NCBI GenBank assembly: GCA_025354885.1
Contig: JANXLY010000056.1
Location: 29,135 to 93,134, forward strand
Length of the DNA: 64,000 nt
Source of the DNA: Acidobacteriota bacterium
GTDB lineage: Bacteria; Acidobacteriota; Terriglobia; Bryobacterales; Bryobacteraceae
Direction: 5' to 3'
Below, in pieces: positions 7,693-15,628 of the stretch. A program made the translations under genes and the position numbers. The notes beneath the pieces were generated by a model, which saw nothing but the letters and a program-made list of their open reading frames with translations, ran no database searches and was not told the DNA's origin. Each line of letters starts with the position of its first letter. Position 1 is the first letter of the stretch.

Positions 7693-9081
7693 ATGCAAGC
7701 ATTCAAGGCCCGTGTTCTGGTTGTCGATGATGAGGAAAACCAGAGGCGCGGGCTCTCTTCTTTAATACACGGCTGGGGCTATGAGGTGAGAACGGCGGAT
7801 AACGGCGCTCATGCCCTCGAAGTGCTAGAGACCTGGCCGGCTCAGTTGATTGTGACCGACATGATGATGCCGATTCTCGATGGTGCCGGTTTGCTTGAGC
7901 GTCTGAGGGAGCAAGCCAATCCACCTCTGGCGATTGTAGTGACAGCGTTTGGAAGTCTTGAGACGGCACTCAATACGATTCATCAACTGGGCGCATTCTG
8001 GTTTCTTGAAAAGCCAATCGATCCTCAGGCGCTAAAACTTCTGCTCAACCGGGCACTGGGCGCGCGTCGCCTCAGCGAAGACAAAGAAATCCTGGAGCGA
8101 CAGTTGGGTATTGAGGGACGGCTGGCCGGATTGGTGGGCCAGACCCCGGTGATGATGGAGTTATTTGGCTTAGTGCAACAGGTTGCGCCGACCAAAGCCT
8201 CGGTATTGATTACGGGTGAAAGTGGCACCGGTAAAGAAGTGTTGGCGCGGGCAATTCATCAATTGAGTCCGAGAGTAAATGAGCCGTTTGTAGCGCTGAA
8301 TTGTGCTGCGTTACCGGAGAGCCTGATCGAAAGTGAATTGTTCGGGCACGAAAAAGGATCTTTTACGGGAGCGCTGGAGCGGCGTGCCGGCTGTTTTGAA
8401 TTGGCACATCGCGGCACCCTCCTGCTCGACGAAATTGGCGAGATGCCTGTGTCCACGCAGTCGAAGTTGTTGCGTGTGCTTGAAGATGGCCGTGTGCGAA
8501 GGCTTGGGGCCAAAAGCGAAATCGATGTCGATGTGCGAATCGTAGCGGCGACGAACCGCAAACTGGAGGAGTCGATTGCCAAGGGGGGCTTTCGCGAAGA
8601 TCTCTTCTACCGTTTGAACGTCTTCCGGCTCGAACTGGCACCCCTCCGTGAACGCATGGATGACCTGCCCTTACTTGCTGAAACGCTGATTCATCAGCTG
8701 AATTCCAAGCATGGGGTGAAAGTGTCTGGAATCGAAGAATCGGCGATGCTGGCGTTGAAGCGCCGCACCTGGCCTGGCAACATTCGGGAATTGCGCAATG
8801 TGCTGGAGCGCGCCGTGATTCTTGCGGGAGAGGGCTTGATCCGTCTGTCGCATTTGCCTGTTGCGCCTGGAACAGATGCGGCTGCTGCGCCATCTAACGA
8901 CCCCGAGGCGATCGTGATTCGAGTGGGTACAACAGTAGATGATGGCGAAAAGGCGTTGATCTTCAAGACGCTCGACCACACGAAACAGAACAAGACGCGG
9001 GCTGCAGAAATTTTGGGAATCAGCTTGAAAACTCTACATAACAAGCTGAAGCAGTACGGGGCTGACAGCGCGGAATCCTAA
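7693..9081 (+). CDS. NtrC-family sigma-54-dependent response regulator
   Basis: 462 residues from ATG at 7693. A receiver domain (VLVVDDEENQ; phospho-acceptor Asp in LIVTDMMMP) is followed by an AAA+ domain with Walker A GESGTGKE, the sigma-54-contacting loop as GSFTGA, Walker B TLLLDEIGEM and the sensor II region WPGNIRELRN. A Fis-type helix-turn-helix (TRAAEILGISLKTLHNKL) ends it. It activates RNA polymerase holding sigma-54 from upstream sites. An in-frame TTG at 7669 inside the previous gene is possible but less likely. The sensor kinase follows 6 bp downstream. A consensus sigma-54 promoter exists nearby at 12627-12642, a plausible but unproven target. Confidence 0.95.
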   Translation: MQAFKARVLVVDDEENQRRGLSSLIHGWGYEVRTADNGAHALEVLETWPAQLIVTDMMMPILDGAGLLERLREQANPPLAIVVTAFGSLETALNTIHQLGAFWFLEKPIDPQALKLLLNRALGARRLSEDKEILERQLGIEGRLAGLVGQTPVMMELFGLVQQVAPTKASVLITGESGTGKEVLARAIHQLSPRVNEPFVALNCAALPESLIESELFGHEKGSFTGALERRAGCFELAHRGTLLLDEIGEMPVSTQSKLLRVLEDGRVRRLGAKSEIDVDVRIVAATNRKLEESIAKGGFREDLFYRLNVFRLELAPLRERMDDLPLLAETLIHQLNSKHGVKVSGIEESAMLALKRRTWPGNIRELRNVLERAVILAGEGLIRLSHLPVAPGTDAAAAPSNDPEAIVIRVGTTVDDGEKALIFKTLDHTKQNKTRAAEILGISLKTLHNKLKQYGADSAES

Positions 9082-9087
9082 AGGCCA

Positions 9088-10908
9088 ATGACACTCAAGA
9101 GCCGGTTGCGACTGACCATACTGCTTCCTTTGATGGGGGTTGCGGCGGGCTATTCGATGTTCAGCCTGTCGACTGGCGCGTCGGTGTTGTTTCGCGAAGC
9201 TTCCGAGCGGGCAATGCTGCTCGCCAGCCAGACGCAGACCCTGCTTGTGCAAAGAGTGGATGAGTATGGCAAGCTGCAACCGGCTGCACCCAGCTTGCGG
9301 GAGACCGAGCAGCAGTGGCGCGAAATGGCGAGCAAGGATGTAGCGCTCGCAAAGATGCTCGAGCAGACGATGGCATCCTCACGCACGGCCGTGGAGATCG
9401 ACATCCGCGGACAGGATGGCATCGTGCTGTCCTCCTCCAATCCCATCAGCATTGGCAAGCAGGCACGGCAGGCCACTCCGATGAAGTATTGGGCAGAGAG
9501 TGGAAGAGCCCGGCAGATGTGGCGTGTATTCACCAAGAAGGAAGAATACGAGACGATCATACCTTTGGGCTTTCCTGGCAGCAAGAAATCGATGTTCGAG
9601 GTTCGGGTTCTGGTTTCGAGTGAATTACTCCGCAATACGCTTGAGCCCGAGGTAGGCAATCTCCTTTTTGTACTTGCGATTTCGTTGCTCATCTCGGTAG
9701 GCATTGCCTTCCTGACGGCGGATTTGGCTTTTCTGCCTTTGCGCCGTCTGAGCGAGGCCATCGATAAGGTATCGCGCGGAGAAGCGCTGAGCCAGCCAGA
9801 AATGCGCGAGGCCCAGGAGGTGCAGGCGGTGGAGAGCAAGCTAAGCCTGCTGGGCGAGCAGGTGCGCGGGGCCCGCGAAGATTTGAAGCAGATGCGCGGC
9901 AATGTGCAGCAGTTGCTCGAACGGATGGAAGATGCGGTCCTGCTTTTTGATGAAGACGAGACGCTCGTGAATGCAGGCCGATCACTTGAGAAATTCCTGG
10001 GCCGTGGCCGATGGGAACTCACCGGAACCCACGTCAGCGAGTTGTTTGTGCCCGGTTCGGCTGCAGGCGATTTGCTCCATGGGGCGATGGCGCTCAAGCA
10101 GAATGTTACCAATGCCGAACTGACGCTTGGGTCGCGAAGAATCGTACTCGACCTGGAGGTGCTTGAAGCCAAAGGTTACCTGGTGACGATTCGAGACGCC
10201 GAAGCAAAGCAGAGCATTTCGAGGCAGTTGGATGTGTCACGCCGCTTGAGTGCGCTCAACCGCCTGACGGGCGGCGTGGCGCACGAGATCAAGAATCCCT
10301 TGAACTCGATTGGCTTGCACCTCGAAATCCTTCGCGAACGCATTGCCGGTGCCGATCCAGTTGCCGAAGAGGAACTGCGAATCTTGCGCGAGGAGACCAA
10401 GCGCCTGGACAGAGTCGTGAAAACTTTTCTCGACTTCACTCGACCCGTGGAGCTAAAGCTGGTTCAATTGGATTTGTGCGAACTGCTCAATGGTCTCGTA
10501 CAGTTCCTGATGCCGGAGGCCCAGTCGAAGAAGGTCGTTTTCGATGTTGCCTGTGAGAATGATTCCGCGATCATTCGCGGTGACGAAGACCTGCTGAAGC
10601 AGGCCTTCCTGAACTTGTTGCGAAACGGCATGGAGGCGATGCCAGAGGGCGGGCCGCTCGAGGTGAAGATCCGCAGGGAGCCTGTTGAGATCGTGATAGA
10701 GATAGGGGACAAAGGCATTGGAATCCCCGCCGCGAGCCGCGAAAAAATTTTCCAGCTCTACTTTACAACCAAGCCGCAGGGAAGCGGAATTGGGTTGGCT
10801 ATTACATATCGCGTCGTGCAGTTGCACAATGGAAGTATCAACTTCGAGAGTAGTGCGGGCGAGGGAACGAAATTTGAGATGCGCTTTCCCAAGTTTGGGG
10901 AAGACTGA
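9088..10908 (+). CDS. Sensor histidine kinase with HAMP and PAS domains (NtrB/AtoS-like)
   Basis: 606 residues. A first membrane helix near 10-30 and a second near 190-215 bracket a periplasmic sensor domain. A HAMP linker (LPLRRLSEAIDKVSRGE) and a PAS-like domain (about 270-370, with LLERMEDAVLLFDEDE) follow. HisKA carries the phospho-acceptor in GGVAHEIKNPLNS, and HATPase shows the N-box LRNGMEAMPE and G-boxes GDKGIGIP and GSGIGLAI. It should phosphorylate the NtrC-type regulator just upstream. A small proline-rich protein starts 11 bp downstream after a strong GGAGG, likely part of the same operon. Confidence 0.94.
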   Translation: MTLKSRLRLTILLPLMGVAAGYSMFSLSTGASVLFREASERAMLLASQTQTLLVQRVDEYGKLQPAAPSLRETEQQWREMASKDVALAKMLEQTMASSRTAVEIDIRGQDGIVLSSSNPISIGKQARQATPMKYWAESGRARQMWRVFTKKEEYETIIPLGFPGSKKSMFEVRVLVSSELLRNTLEPEVGNLLFVLAISLLISVGIAFLTADLAFLPLRRLSEAIDKVSRGEALSQPEMREAQEVQAVESKLSLLGEQVRGAREDLKQMRGNVQQLLERMEDAVLLFDEDETLVNAGRSLEKFLGRGRWELTGTHVSELFVPGSAAGDLLHGAMALKQNVTNAELTLGSRRIVLDLEVLEAKGYLVTIRDAEAKQSISRQLDVSRRLSALNRLTGGVAHEIKNPLNSIGLHLEILRERIAGADPVAEEELRILREETKRLDRVVKTFLDFTRPVELKLVQLDLCELLNGLVQFLMPEAQSKKVVFDVACENDSAIIRGDEDLLKQAFLNLLRNGMEAMPEGGPLEVKIRREPVEIVIEIGDKGIGIPAASREKIFQLYFTTKPQGSGIGLAITYRVVQLHNGSINFESSAGEGTKFEMRFPKFGED

Positions 10909-10919
10909 AAGGAGGATCG

Positions 10920-11534
10920 ATGAAAGGCTGGAGCTTGCGAAGCAGATCGATCGTGCTCGCCAGTATGCTGGTGCAGCAGGGTTGTCTCTTCAAGAAGACG
11001 CCGCCCAAGGCTTCGATTGTGATTCCTCCGGCACCGCAGGCGCAGCCCCCGCAGCCCTTGCCAACGCCACCACAGTTGGCCGCACCTCAGTCCACAGCCA
11101 ATGTCAAGGCCGCGCAGATGCCTACTCTGCCGCCGAATTTGCCGCCGCCAGCGACAGACGTCAAGCCCGCTAAACCCAAACCGGCCAAGAAGAATCCTGT
11201 TGCAATTGCCCCGACTGTCGAGGCTCCTGTAACAGCGCAGCCAGACGCCCCGGCGCATGCGATTCCCTTGCCGACGCCAGGGCCAAGCCTCCAGCCGATA
11301 CTCGGGAGCAAAGAAATTCAGGAACGGAATCAGCGCATCCAGAACTTCCTTGACAAAGCAAGGTTGATCGTTTTGCGTGCAGAGAGATCCCCGCAAAGTG
11401 AGCAGCAAAAACAGTTGATCGCCCAAGTGAGAACCTTCCTCCAGCAGGCAGAAGATGCTCGCAAAGTGGACCTGGTGCGCGCAGAGAATCTGGCCGAGCG
11501 GGCGGAAGTATTGTCGCGCGGCTTGAGCCAATAG
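10920..11534 (+). CDS. Proline/alanine-rich exported protein
   Basis: 204 residues. A basic N terminus and hydrophobic stretch end in LVQQGCLF; the Cys suggests a lipoprotein, but the residues before it (Q-Q-G) do not fit the usual lipobox. Residues about 30-125 are a low-complexity Pro/Ala/Lys stretch, likely an extended periplasmic spacer. The last 75 residues are predicted helical and charged (NQRIQNFLDKARLIVLRAE onward). No family recognised. A strong ribosome-binding site (AAAGGAGGATCG) precedes the ATG. Its place after the kinase suggests a role in the same signalling pathway, by context only. Confidence 0.75.
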   Translation: MKGWSLRSRSIVLASMLVQQGCLFKKTPPKASIVIPPAPQAQPPQPLPTPPQLAAPQSTANVKAAQMPTLPPNLPPPATDVKPAKPKPAKKNPVAIAPTVEAPVTAQPDAPAHAIPLPTPGPSLQPILGSKEIQERNQRIQNFLDKARLIVLRAERSPQSEQQKQLIAQVRTFLQQAEDARKVDLVRAENLAERAEVLSRGLSQ

Positions 11535-11620
11535 TTCGGGGGCGGGGAACTGGACCGTTCTATCACGCAGCAACGATCTTTCGACCTTCTGTCGCTAACG
11601 ACGCTGCAGATTTGTGGACC

Positions 11621-11656
11621 AAAAAAAGCGCCTGCCGCGAGGGATGCGGCAGGCGC
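11621..11656 (-). terminator. Rho-independent terminator of the OmpA-like gene
   Basis: Perfect 11-bp inverted repeat, GCGCCTGCCGC at 11628-11638 and GCGGCAGGCGC at 11646-11656, with a 7-base loop. Read on the minus strand the hairpin is followed by seven T residues (11621-11627). It lies about 30 bp beyond the stop codon of the OmpA-like gene. Confidence 0.92.
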
Positions 11657-11684
11657 CCAAATTTACTCGGAGGAAAAAGCGGCC

Positions 11685-12458
11685 TTAGTTGGCCGATGGA
11701 GTCAGTGAAGAAACTTGCGCTGAGGCATGGTCAGCCGAGACGAAAACCTTCATCTCTACGCGTCGATTCTGTTTGCGGCCATCGCGCGTCTTATTGTCTG
11801 CTGCCTGATTCTCCGGGCCGAAGCCGGCTACGAAGATGCGGTGCAGCGGGATGCTGTGTTTGCCGGTGAGGTAGCGGACCACGGCATCGGCACGCTTGCG
11901 GCTCAGTTCGAGATTGAGATTCTTCGGGCCCGTGTTATCGGTAAAGCCCTGCAATTCAATTACGAAGTTCTTGAGCCCGTTCACCTTGGTGACCGAGGCG
12001 TCCAGCATTTCCATCGATTCCTTGTTCAATTCGGAAATTCCGGTGGCAAAGAAAACCTGATCCGTATTGACCAGCTTGAAATTCTGCATGTTTTCCATAC
12101 GCGTCTGGATCGTTTTGTTCATCGATCCCATATCTTTGCCCAACTGGTCGCCCTTCGCCAATCCCTGCTCGGCCAGGGAACGCCCATCGGCAGCTTCTTT
12201 GCGAGCCAGCTTTGCTTCTTCGCTCGCGGCGTCGGCTTTACCTTGAGCGCCACCGGCGCGCTCGTCAGCTCGGGCTACTCCGCGTTCGAGTTCTTCAATG
12301 GATTTGGCCTGTGTCTTGGTTGTGCCGTCCAGTTCGCCGACCTTTTGCTCGATGGGCGTTACTGTGGCTTTTACATACTTCTTTGTTGCGCAGCCGGTGA
12401 TGAATGGTGCCAGCGCCAGAACTGCGATTGTGGTGGAACGAAGAATTGTTGATGTCAT
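11685..12458 (-). CDS. OmpA-family lipoprotein with coiled-coil spacer
   Basis: 257 residues from ATG at 12458, which has AGGAG 7 bases upstream and starts a clear lipoprotein signal (MTSTILRSTTIAVLALAPFITGC, lipidated Cys23). Residues about 35-115 form a heptad-like Glu/Ala/Lys coiled coil, reminiscent of Lpp. Residues about 140-240 are an OmpA_C peptidoglycan-binding domain with the GFTDNTG and NLELSRKRADAVVRYL motifs. It probably links the outer membrane to peptidoglycan. The open frame continues upstream to 12851, but that part is low-quality and overlaps the structured leader. The gene has its own sigma-54 promoter and terminator, so it is monocistronic. Confidence 0.92.
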   Translation of the reverse strand: MTSTILRSTTIAVLALAPFITGCATKKYVKATVTPIEQKVGELDGTTKTQAKSIEELERGVARADERAGGAQGKADAASEEAKLARKEAADGRSLAEQGLAKGDQLGKDMGSMNKTIQTRMENMQNFKLVNTDQVFFATGISELNKESMEMLDASVTKVNGLKNFVIELQGFTDNTGPKNLNLELSRKRADAVVRYLTGKHSIPLHRIFVAGFGPENQAADNKTRDGRKQNRRVEMKVFVSADHASAQVSSLTPSAN

Positions 12459-12510
12459 GAATTTGCTCCTGTGGGTTTTGGCGCTTTGGGATGCGTCTGT
12501 CGCAAAGACT

Positions 12511-12598
12511 CTGGCAGTGAACGGAGGACGAACACTGCCAGAACCGGCACTCACGCTACCGCCATTTGAGCGGCGGTTGCTGCCTCCAAGCGTGAGTG
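12511..12598 (-). promoter_or_regulatory. Tandem stem-loops in the OmpA-like gene leader
   Basis: Two perfect inverted repeats sit in the predicted 5' leader. SL1: CTGGCAGTG 12511-12519 with CACTGCCAG 12533-12541 (9 bp, 13-base loop). SL2: CACTCACGCT 12548-12557 with AGCGTGAGTG 12589-12598 (10 bp), continuing inward as ACCGCC 12558-12563 with GGCGGT 12572-12577. A further weak outer pair, AACACT 12531-12536 with AGTGTT 12601-12606, competes with SL1. On the RNA, the SL1 loop contains CCTCC, which could pair with GGAGG in the SL2 side bulge or with GGAG of the ribosome-binding site. Pairings are seen in the sequence; any switch behaviour is inference. Confidence 0.6.
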
Positions 12599-12626
12599 AA
12601 AGTGTTGTCATTGCACAAGGGAAGAA

Positions 12627-12642
12627 TGCAAGTAGTATGCCA
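12627..12642 (-). promoter_or_regulatory. Sigma-54 (-24/-12) promoter
   Basis: On the minus strand the sequence TGGCATACTACTTGCA matches the sigma-54 consensus TGGCAYRNNNNTTGCW at every fixed position with correct spacing. The predicted transcript start is near 12616, giving a leader of about 158 nt before the OmpA-like ATG at 12458. An NtrC-type activator is encoded at 7693-9081; whether it acts here is not shown. Confidence 0.8.
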
Positions 12643-12955
12643 AACCGCAAAATGCTGCAACTGATTGATTTGTTTAGCAAGAAGCAAGAGAAAGCTAAGC
12701 AGGAAGCCTGTAAAGTCTGCTCTAAGTGGTAGAACTTACCTAGTTTTGACGAATCCCACCCCGCAAAACCTGCGTGCCGGCAATCGTCCGCGCCGCTTTG
12801 CAGTTGTCCACCCGGCTTCGCTCCTGCTGACCGCTTGCGAAATATTAGCAATCCTCAATTTAATGTCATTAGCCCTGGATCTAATGGAACTAAGCAATTT
12901 TGTCGATGCTTCGTCCATAAGGTGGACTAGAGCCTTCACTCAACCGGCGCACAAA
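12643..12955. other. Intergenic region between OmpA-like and PEP-CTERM-like genes
   Basis: About 310 bp between the sigma-54 promoter and the next plus-strand gene. No convincing gene: the open frame that continues upstream from 12956 to 12665 lacks a signal peptide at its start and has no homology that I recognise. It contains the motif shared with the 15.5 kb promoter region (12886-12906) and should hold the promoter of the PEP-CTERM-like gene. Nothing else is seen. Confidence 0.6.
12886..12906 (+). promoter_or_regulatory. Upstream motif shared by both PEP-CTERM-like genes (copy 1)
   Basis: The core ACTAAGCAATTTTGTCGA, 50 bp before the ATG at 12956, matches 15509-15529 before the second paralogue at 19 of 21 positions. 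Just upstream of the core is a second related element, GGATCTAA, roughly one helical turn away, as at the other copy. A binding site for a common activator is the simplest reading. Confidence 0.5.
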
Positions 12956-13741
12956 ATGATAAGTACAAGGGCAATCTTTCTCGGGATCTTGGTCCTCCTT
13001 TCAACTACTGAAATGAGCGGTCAGAGCTATAGCTTTTTTTCCACGCTTAGGGCTGGCCTTCCTGGTGGCGGCGATTGGGAAATCGGGGTGGGGACAACAA
13101 GTTCAGCCAGCACGGTAACAAGTGATTTTGGGTATGAGACCTCCGGCCAACAGTACTGGCGGGATGGGGGGCAACCGCAAAACTTCCGGATTGGCTGGAA
13201 TGCGGCGGTGAATTCGGCCTATGTGACAGTCTGGAATGCGGTCGGTGTAGCCACCACGGCTACGATGAGCAATCCAGGCGCTCAATTATCAGCGAATGCA
13301 CTCTGGACTTTGCCAGGCGGGTCGATGTTTACCTCGGCAACAGGCTTGAATCAGCCGTCTTCCATACTGGTGAGTGGCCTTACTTTGTCCCCCGGTGTCG
13401 CTCTCCTGAGTGGCGCACTGCCTGCCGGTTTAGGCGCATCACAGGCCGGCACCTCAGTATTTAACGCCGTGTCGGCTCCGATTGTGATCAATCCGGCAGC
13501 AAACGGCGGCAACTGGTACCTGGATGGGACTGTACGCTTTACGGGCTTAACTACTCAAGGCGGAAATGCTTCAAGATCGAGCTTACAATTCATGATGCTC
13601 GCAACGGGAAGTGATGTGCCTGAGGCAAGCAGCATACTGCTGATTGGCGGCGGATTGATCACACTCGCCTTCTTGAAGTCCGCTAAAAAAGCAGCCCAAC
13701 AACAGCCAAGCAGATCTTCCACTGATCTCGTAGGAAGCTAA
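12956..13741 (+). CDS. PEP-CTERM-like secreted protein (paralogue 1)
   Basis: 261 residues from ATG at 12956, chosen because it begins a signal peptide (MISTRAIFLGILVLLSTTEMSG). The mature part is a beta-rich domain of about 200 residues. The C terminus has the tripartite sorting layout: VPEASS, a hydrophobic helix (ILLIGGGLITLAFL) and a basic tail, with PEA in place of PEP. It is closely similar to the product at 15629-16375 over almost its whole length (SFFSTLRAG, NFRIGWNAAVNSAYVTVWNA, APIVINPAANGGNWYLDG). Such proteins are substrates of exosortases and are often linked to exopolysaccharide. No exosortase gene is in this window. Confidence 0.85.
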   Translation: MISTRAIFLGILVLLSTTEMSGQSYSFFSTLRAGLPGGGDWEIGVGTTSSASTVTSDFGYETSGQQYWRDGGQPQNFRIGWNAAVNSAYVTVWNAVGVATTATMSNPGAQLSANALWTLPGGSMFTSATGLNQPSSILVSGLTLSPGVALLSGALPAGLGASQAGTSVFNAVSAPIVINPAANGGNWYLDGTVRFTGLTTQGGNASRSSLQFMMLATGSDVPEASSILLIGGGLITLAFLKSAKKAAQQQPSRSSTDLVGS

Positions 13742-13744
13742 TTG

Positions 13745-14242
13745 CTACTGGAGATCTTTCGGATCTACGCCCTTGGTGTCACCGAATGTAGCAAACCGAA
13801 TGTAGGCAATCAAATCCGCCAATTGCTCGCGCGTGAGTCCGCGTGATTCTGCCGGATGCTTCCAGTCAGCGTTGTCTCTGGCGGCTTTTAGTTCTGCTGC
13901 TGTCACCGTAACTTCTGTTGGGGGATTCTTAGAAAGATCGAAGTAAATCTCGCCGGACTTGATCACCGGGATGGTACCGCTCTTGGCCGGCTTCAGTTCT
14001 TGAACATACTGGGTGCGAGTGGCAACAATTCCCATCACGACTGCGCGCGGATGCAGGCGTCCCATAGTCTTCAAATCCGGGCCGACGGCAGTGCCTTGGT
14101 CTTCGAGTTGGTGACAAGTGGTGCAGGCGTAACCGGCGGCACTCTTTAAGCCGAACAACTCTTTGCCACGCTTTGCTTGTTCTGGGGGATCTGCGGCGAA
14201 TGCCGCAATGGAAAGGATAAGAATGTACGAAAGATACCGCAT
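13745..14242 (-). CDS. Secreted mono-haem cytochrome c
   Basis: 165 residues. A signal peptide (MRYLSYILILSIAAFA) is followed by a haem-binding motif CTTCH (about 39-43) and VGPDLKTMGR, which resembles the haem domain found in acidobacterial and planctomycete secreted dehydrogenases. A REQLADLIAYIRFA helix typical of class I cytochromes c is near the C terminus. Its partner enzyme is not adjacent. It is convergent with the PEP-CTERM-like gene, with a 3-bp gap, and is followed on the same strand by the beta-propeller gene's 5' neighbour region rather than an obvious operon mate. Confidence 0.85.
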   Translation of the reverse strand: MRYLSYILILSIAAFAADPPEQAKRGKELFGLKSAAGYACTTCHQLEDQGTAVGPDLKTMGRLHPRAVVMGIVATRTQYVQELKPAKSGTIPVIKSGEIYFDLSKNPPTEVTVTAAELKAARDNADWKHPAESRGLTREQLADLIAYIRFATFGDTKGVDPKDLQ

Positions 14243-14327
14243 ACTAGGCGACCTCTTCTCGATTCCAGATTACACCCGCTGCAGGAATTTGCAGCACTTT
14301 TCTGAATGGAATTTTCTATGTCGTCCG

Positions 14328-15290
14328 CTACGGTTGCTTCACCCAGGCCATGCCATCCGGGCCTTTGCCGGTTGGAAATCTCCTAGTCACTTCCAGAGTC
14401 TTCAGGTCGAAGACGGCGATCTCTCCTTGCCCGGCCAATGCGACATAGGCTCGTGCCCCACCTGGTTCCATGAGAATACCTTCGGGCGCTTTTCCAATCG
14501 CCACCCGCTTCAACACCTTGCGAGAGGCAACCTCGATAATCACCAGTTCATCGCCGGACAAGTCCGAGACCAGCGCAAGCCTTCCGTCTTCAGTCAGCTT
14601 GATCCGGTTCGATCGTTTCGTTCCGGCATCAAAAGTTGCCAGCACTTTCCGGGTTGCAATATCGATGATAGACACCCCGCCATCCCGCGAATGCGCTGCC
14701 CAGAGTTGACGCCCGTCCGGAGTGAAATCCATGCCTTCCGGGCCCTTGCCCACGGGCACCACAGTCTGATTCCAATTCGGTCCATCTGGAGTCCACACCG
14801 ATACGCTATCCCCGCCAATGTTAGCCGTCACCATGGTCCGGCCATCTTTCGAGAACATCACCATGTGCGTGCCTGTTTGACCCGTTCCCAGCAGCCCGTC
14901 TACCCGATTCGTAGCCGGATCGTAGCGCCCCACCAACTTGTTGGCCTCTGCGGTGAACCAAAGCTTGCCGCCTTGGATTGCCAGCCCGTGCGGTCGTTGC
15001 ATGGGTGCCAGGTCGACACGATGCAACTCCTTCGCTGCTGCTAAATCGATGACGCTTAGACTGCTGCCGGGAGTTCGTGAGCCATAATTCGAAACGAATG
15101 CGAAGCGTCCATCCGCTGACACCTCCACTTCGTGTGGCCCTTCCCCTGTTGGAGTCTTGCCAGACACTTCGCCTGACTTCGGGTCCACAAGCACCAAAGT
15201 CGCATCTTCTTTGTTCAGAACCACGAGCTTTTGTGCAAGAAGCACGCTGGAGAAAACGAGAAAAAGTGGCAATCGCATGGCCACTATCAT
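14328..15290 (-). CDS. Secreted YVTN-type beta-propeller protein
   Basis: 320 residues from ATG at 15290; the alternative ATG at 15278 would give a four-residue-shorter signal peptide (MRLPLFLVFSSVLLAQ). About six or seven repeats of the YVTN/NHL-like blade follow, each with the pattern G-x-x-P-x-G / L-W-V-A-N / I-D-x-A, for example GPHEVEVSADGRFAFVSNYG and GPEGMDFTPDGRQLWAAHS. The propeller should be periplasmic or extracellular; binding partners are unknown. The open frame extends further upstream into the tRNA-Leu gene, which cannot be coding. Confidence 0.88.
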   Translation of the reverse strand: MIVAMRLPLFLVFSSVLLAQKLVVLNKEDATLVLVDPKSGEVSGKTPTGEGPHEVEVSADGRFAFVSNYGSRTPGSSLSVIDLAAAKELHRVDLAPMQRPHGLAIQGGKLWFTAEANKLVGRYDPATNRVDGLLGTGQTGTHMVMFSKDGRTMVTANIGGDSVSVWTPDGPNWNQTVVPVGKGPEGMDFTPDGRQLWAAHSRDGGVSIIDIATRKVLATFDAGTKRSNRIKLTEDGRLALVSDLSGDELVIIEVASRKVLKRVAIGKAPEGILMEPGGARAYVALAGQGEIAVFDLKTLEVTRRFPTGKGPDGMAWVKQP

Positions 15291-15325
15291 ACATCCGCTA
15301 GCCGCTGCAATCTGCGGTGATGATG

Positions 15326-15414
15326 TGGTGCCCGGGGCGGGACTTGAACCCGCACAGGGATTACTCCCCAACGGATTTTAAGTCCGGTGCGTCTGCCGAT
15401 TTCGCCACCCGGGC
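15326..15414 (-). tRNA. tRNA-Leu (anticodon TAA), CCA encoded
   Basis: Read on the minus strand: the acceptor stem GCCCGGG (5' end at 15414) pairs with CCCGGGC, followed by discriminator A and CCA (15326-15328). The anticodon loop CTTAAAA holds TAA. A long variable arm (GGGGAGTAATCCC) identifies a class II tRNA, and the T arm is GCGGGTTCAAGTCCCGC. Length is 86 nt without CCA. No integrase or attachment-site duplication was seen next to it. Confidence 0.96.
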
Positions 15415-15628
15415 GGGCTGCTTTCCATTGTACCGGGTCTGTCCCTAGCCGGATTCTACTTAAAAATAAACAAAAATTAATTTTTAGGGTACTGGAACTA
15501 AAGCTAAAGGGACTAAGTAATTTTGTCGAGCTATCAACTACAAACCAATCTAAGGTCCAAATTCGGAGCAACCTCGCCAAGGGTTGCCGTAATCCGTAAG
15601 CTGTCCGAAAACATGGCAGGAGAAGAAT
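15415..15628 (+). promoter_or_regulatory. Promoter region of the second PEP-CTERM-like gene
   Basis: 214 bp between the tRNA and the ATG at 15629. It contains an A+T-rich stretch near 15460-15486, the shared motif at 15509-15529, and a good ribosome-binding site AGGAGA 8 bases before the ATG. CTAA-containing elements occur three times between 15495 and 15516 (GGAACTAA, AGCTAA, GGACTAA). No sigma-54 element is found here. Confidence 0.45.
15509..15529 (+). promoter_or_regulatory. Upstream motif shared by both PEP-CTERM-like genes (copy 2)
   Basis: The core ACTAAGTAATTTTGTCGA matches 12886-12906 at 19 of 21 positions. It lies 100 bp before the start of the second paralogue, against 50 bp for the first. 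The surrounding intergenic sequence is otherwise not obviously conserved, which argues for selection on this site rather than recent duplication of the whole region. Confidence 0.5.

Noticed and set aside
12459-12851. N-terminal extension of the OmpA-like protein
   Set aside because: The lipoprotein signal and ribosome-binding site at 12458 fix the start; the upstream part overlaps the stem-loops and the sigma-54 promoter.
15326-15414. tRNA-Leu as the attachment site of an integrated element
   Set aside because: No integrase and no repeated tRNA 3' end were found within the window.
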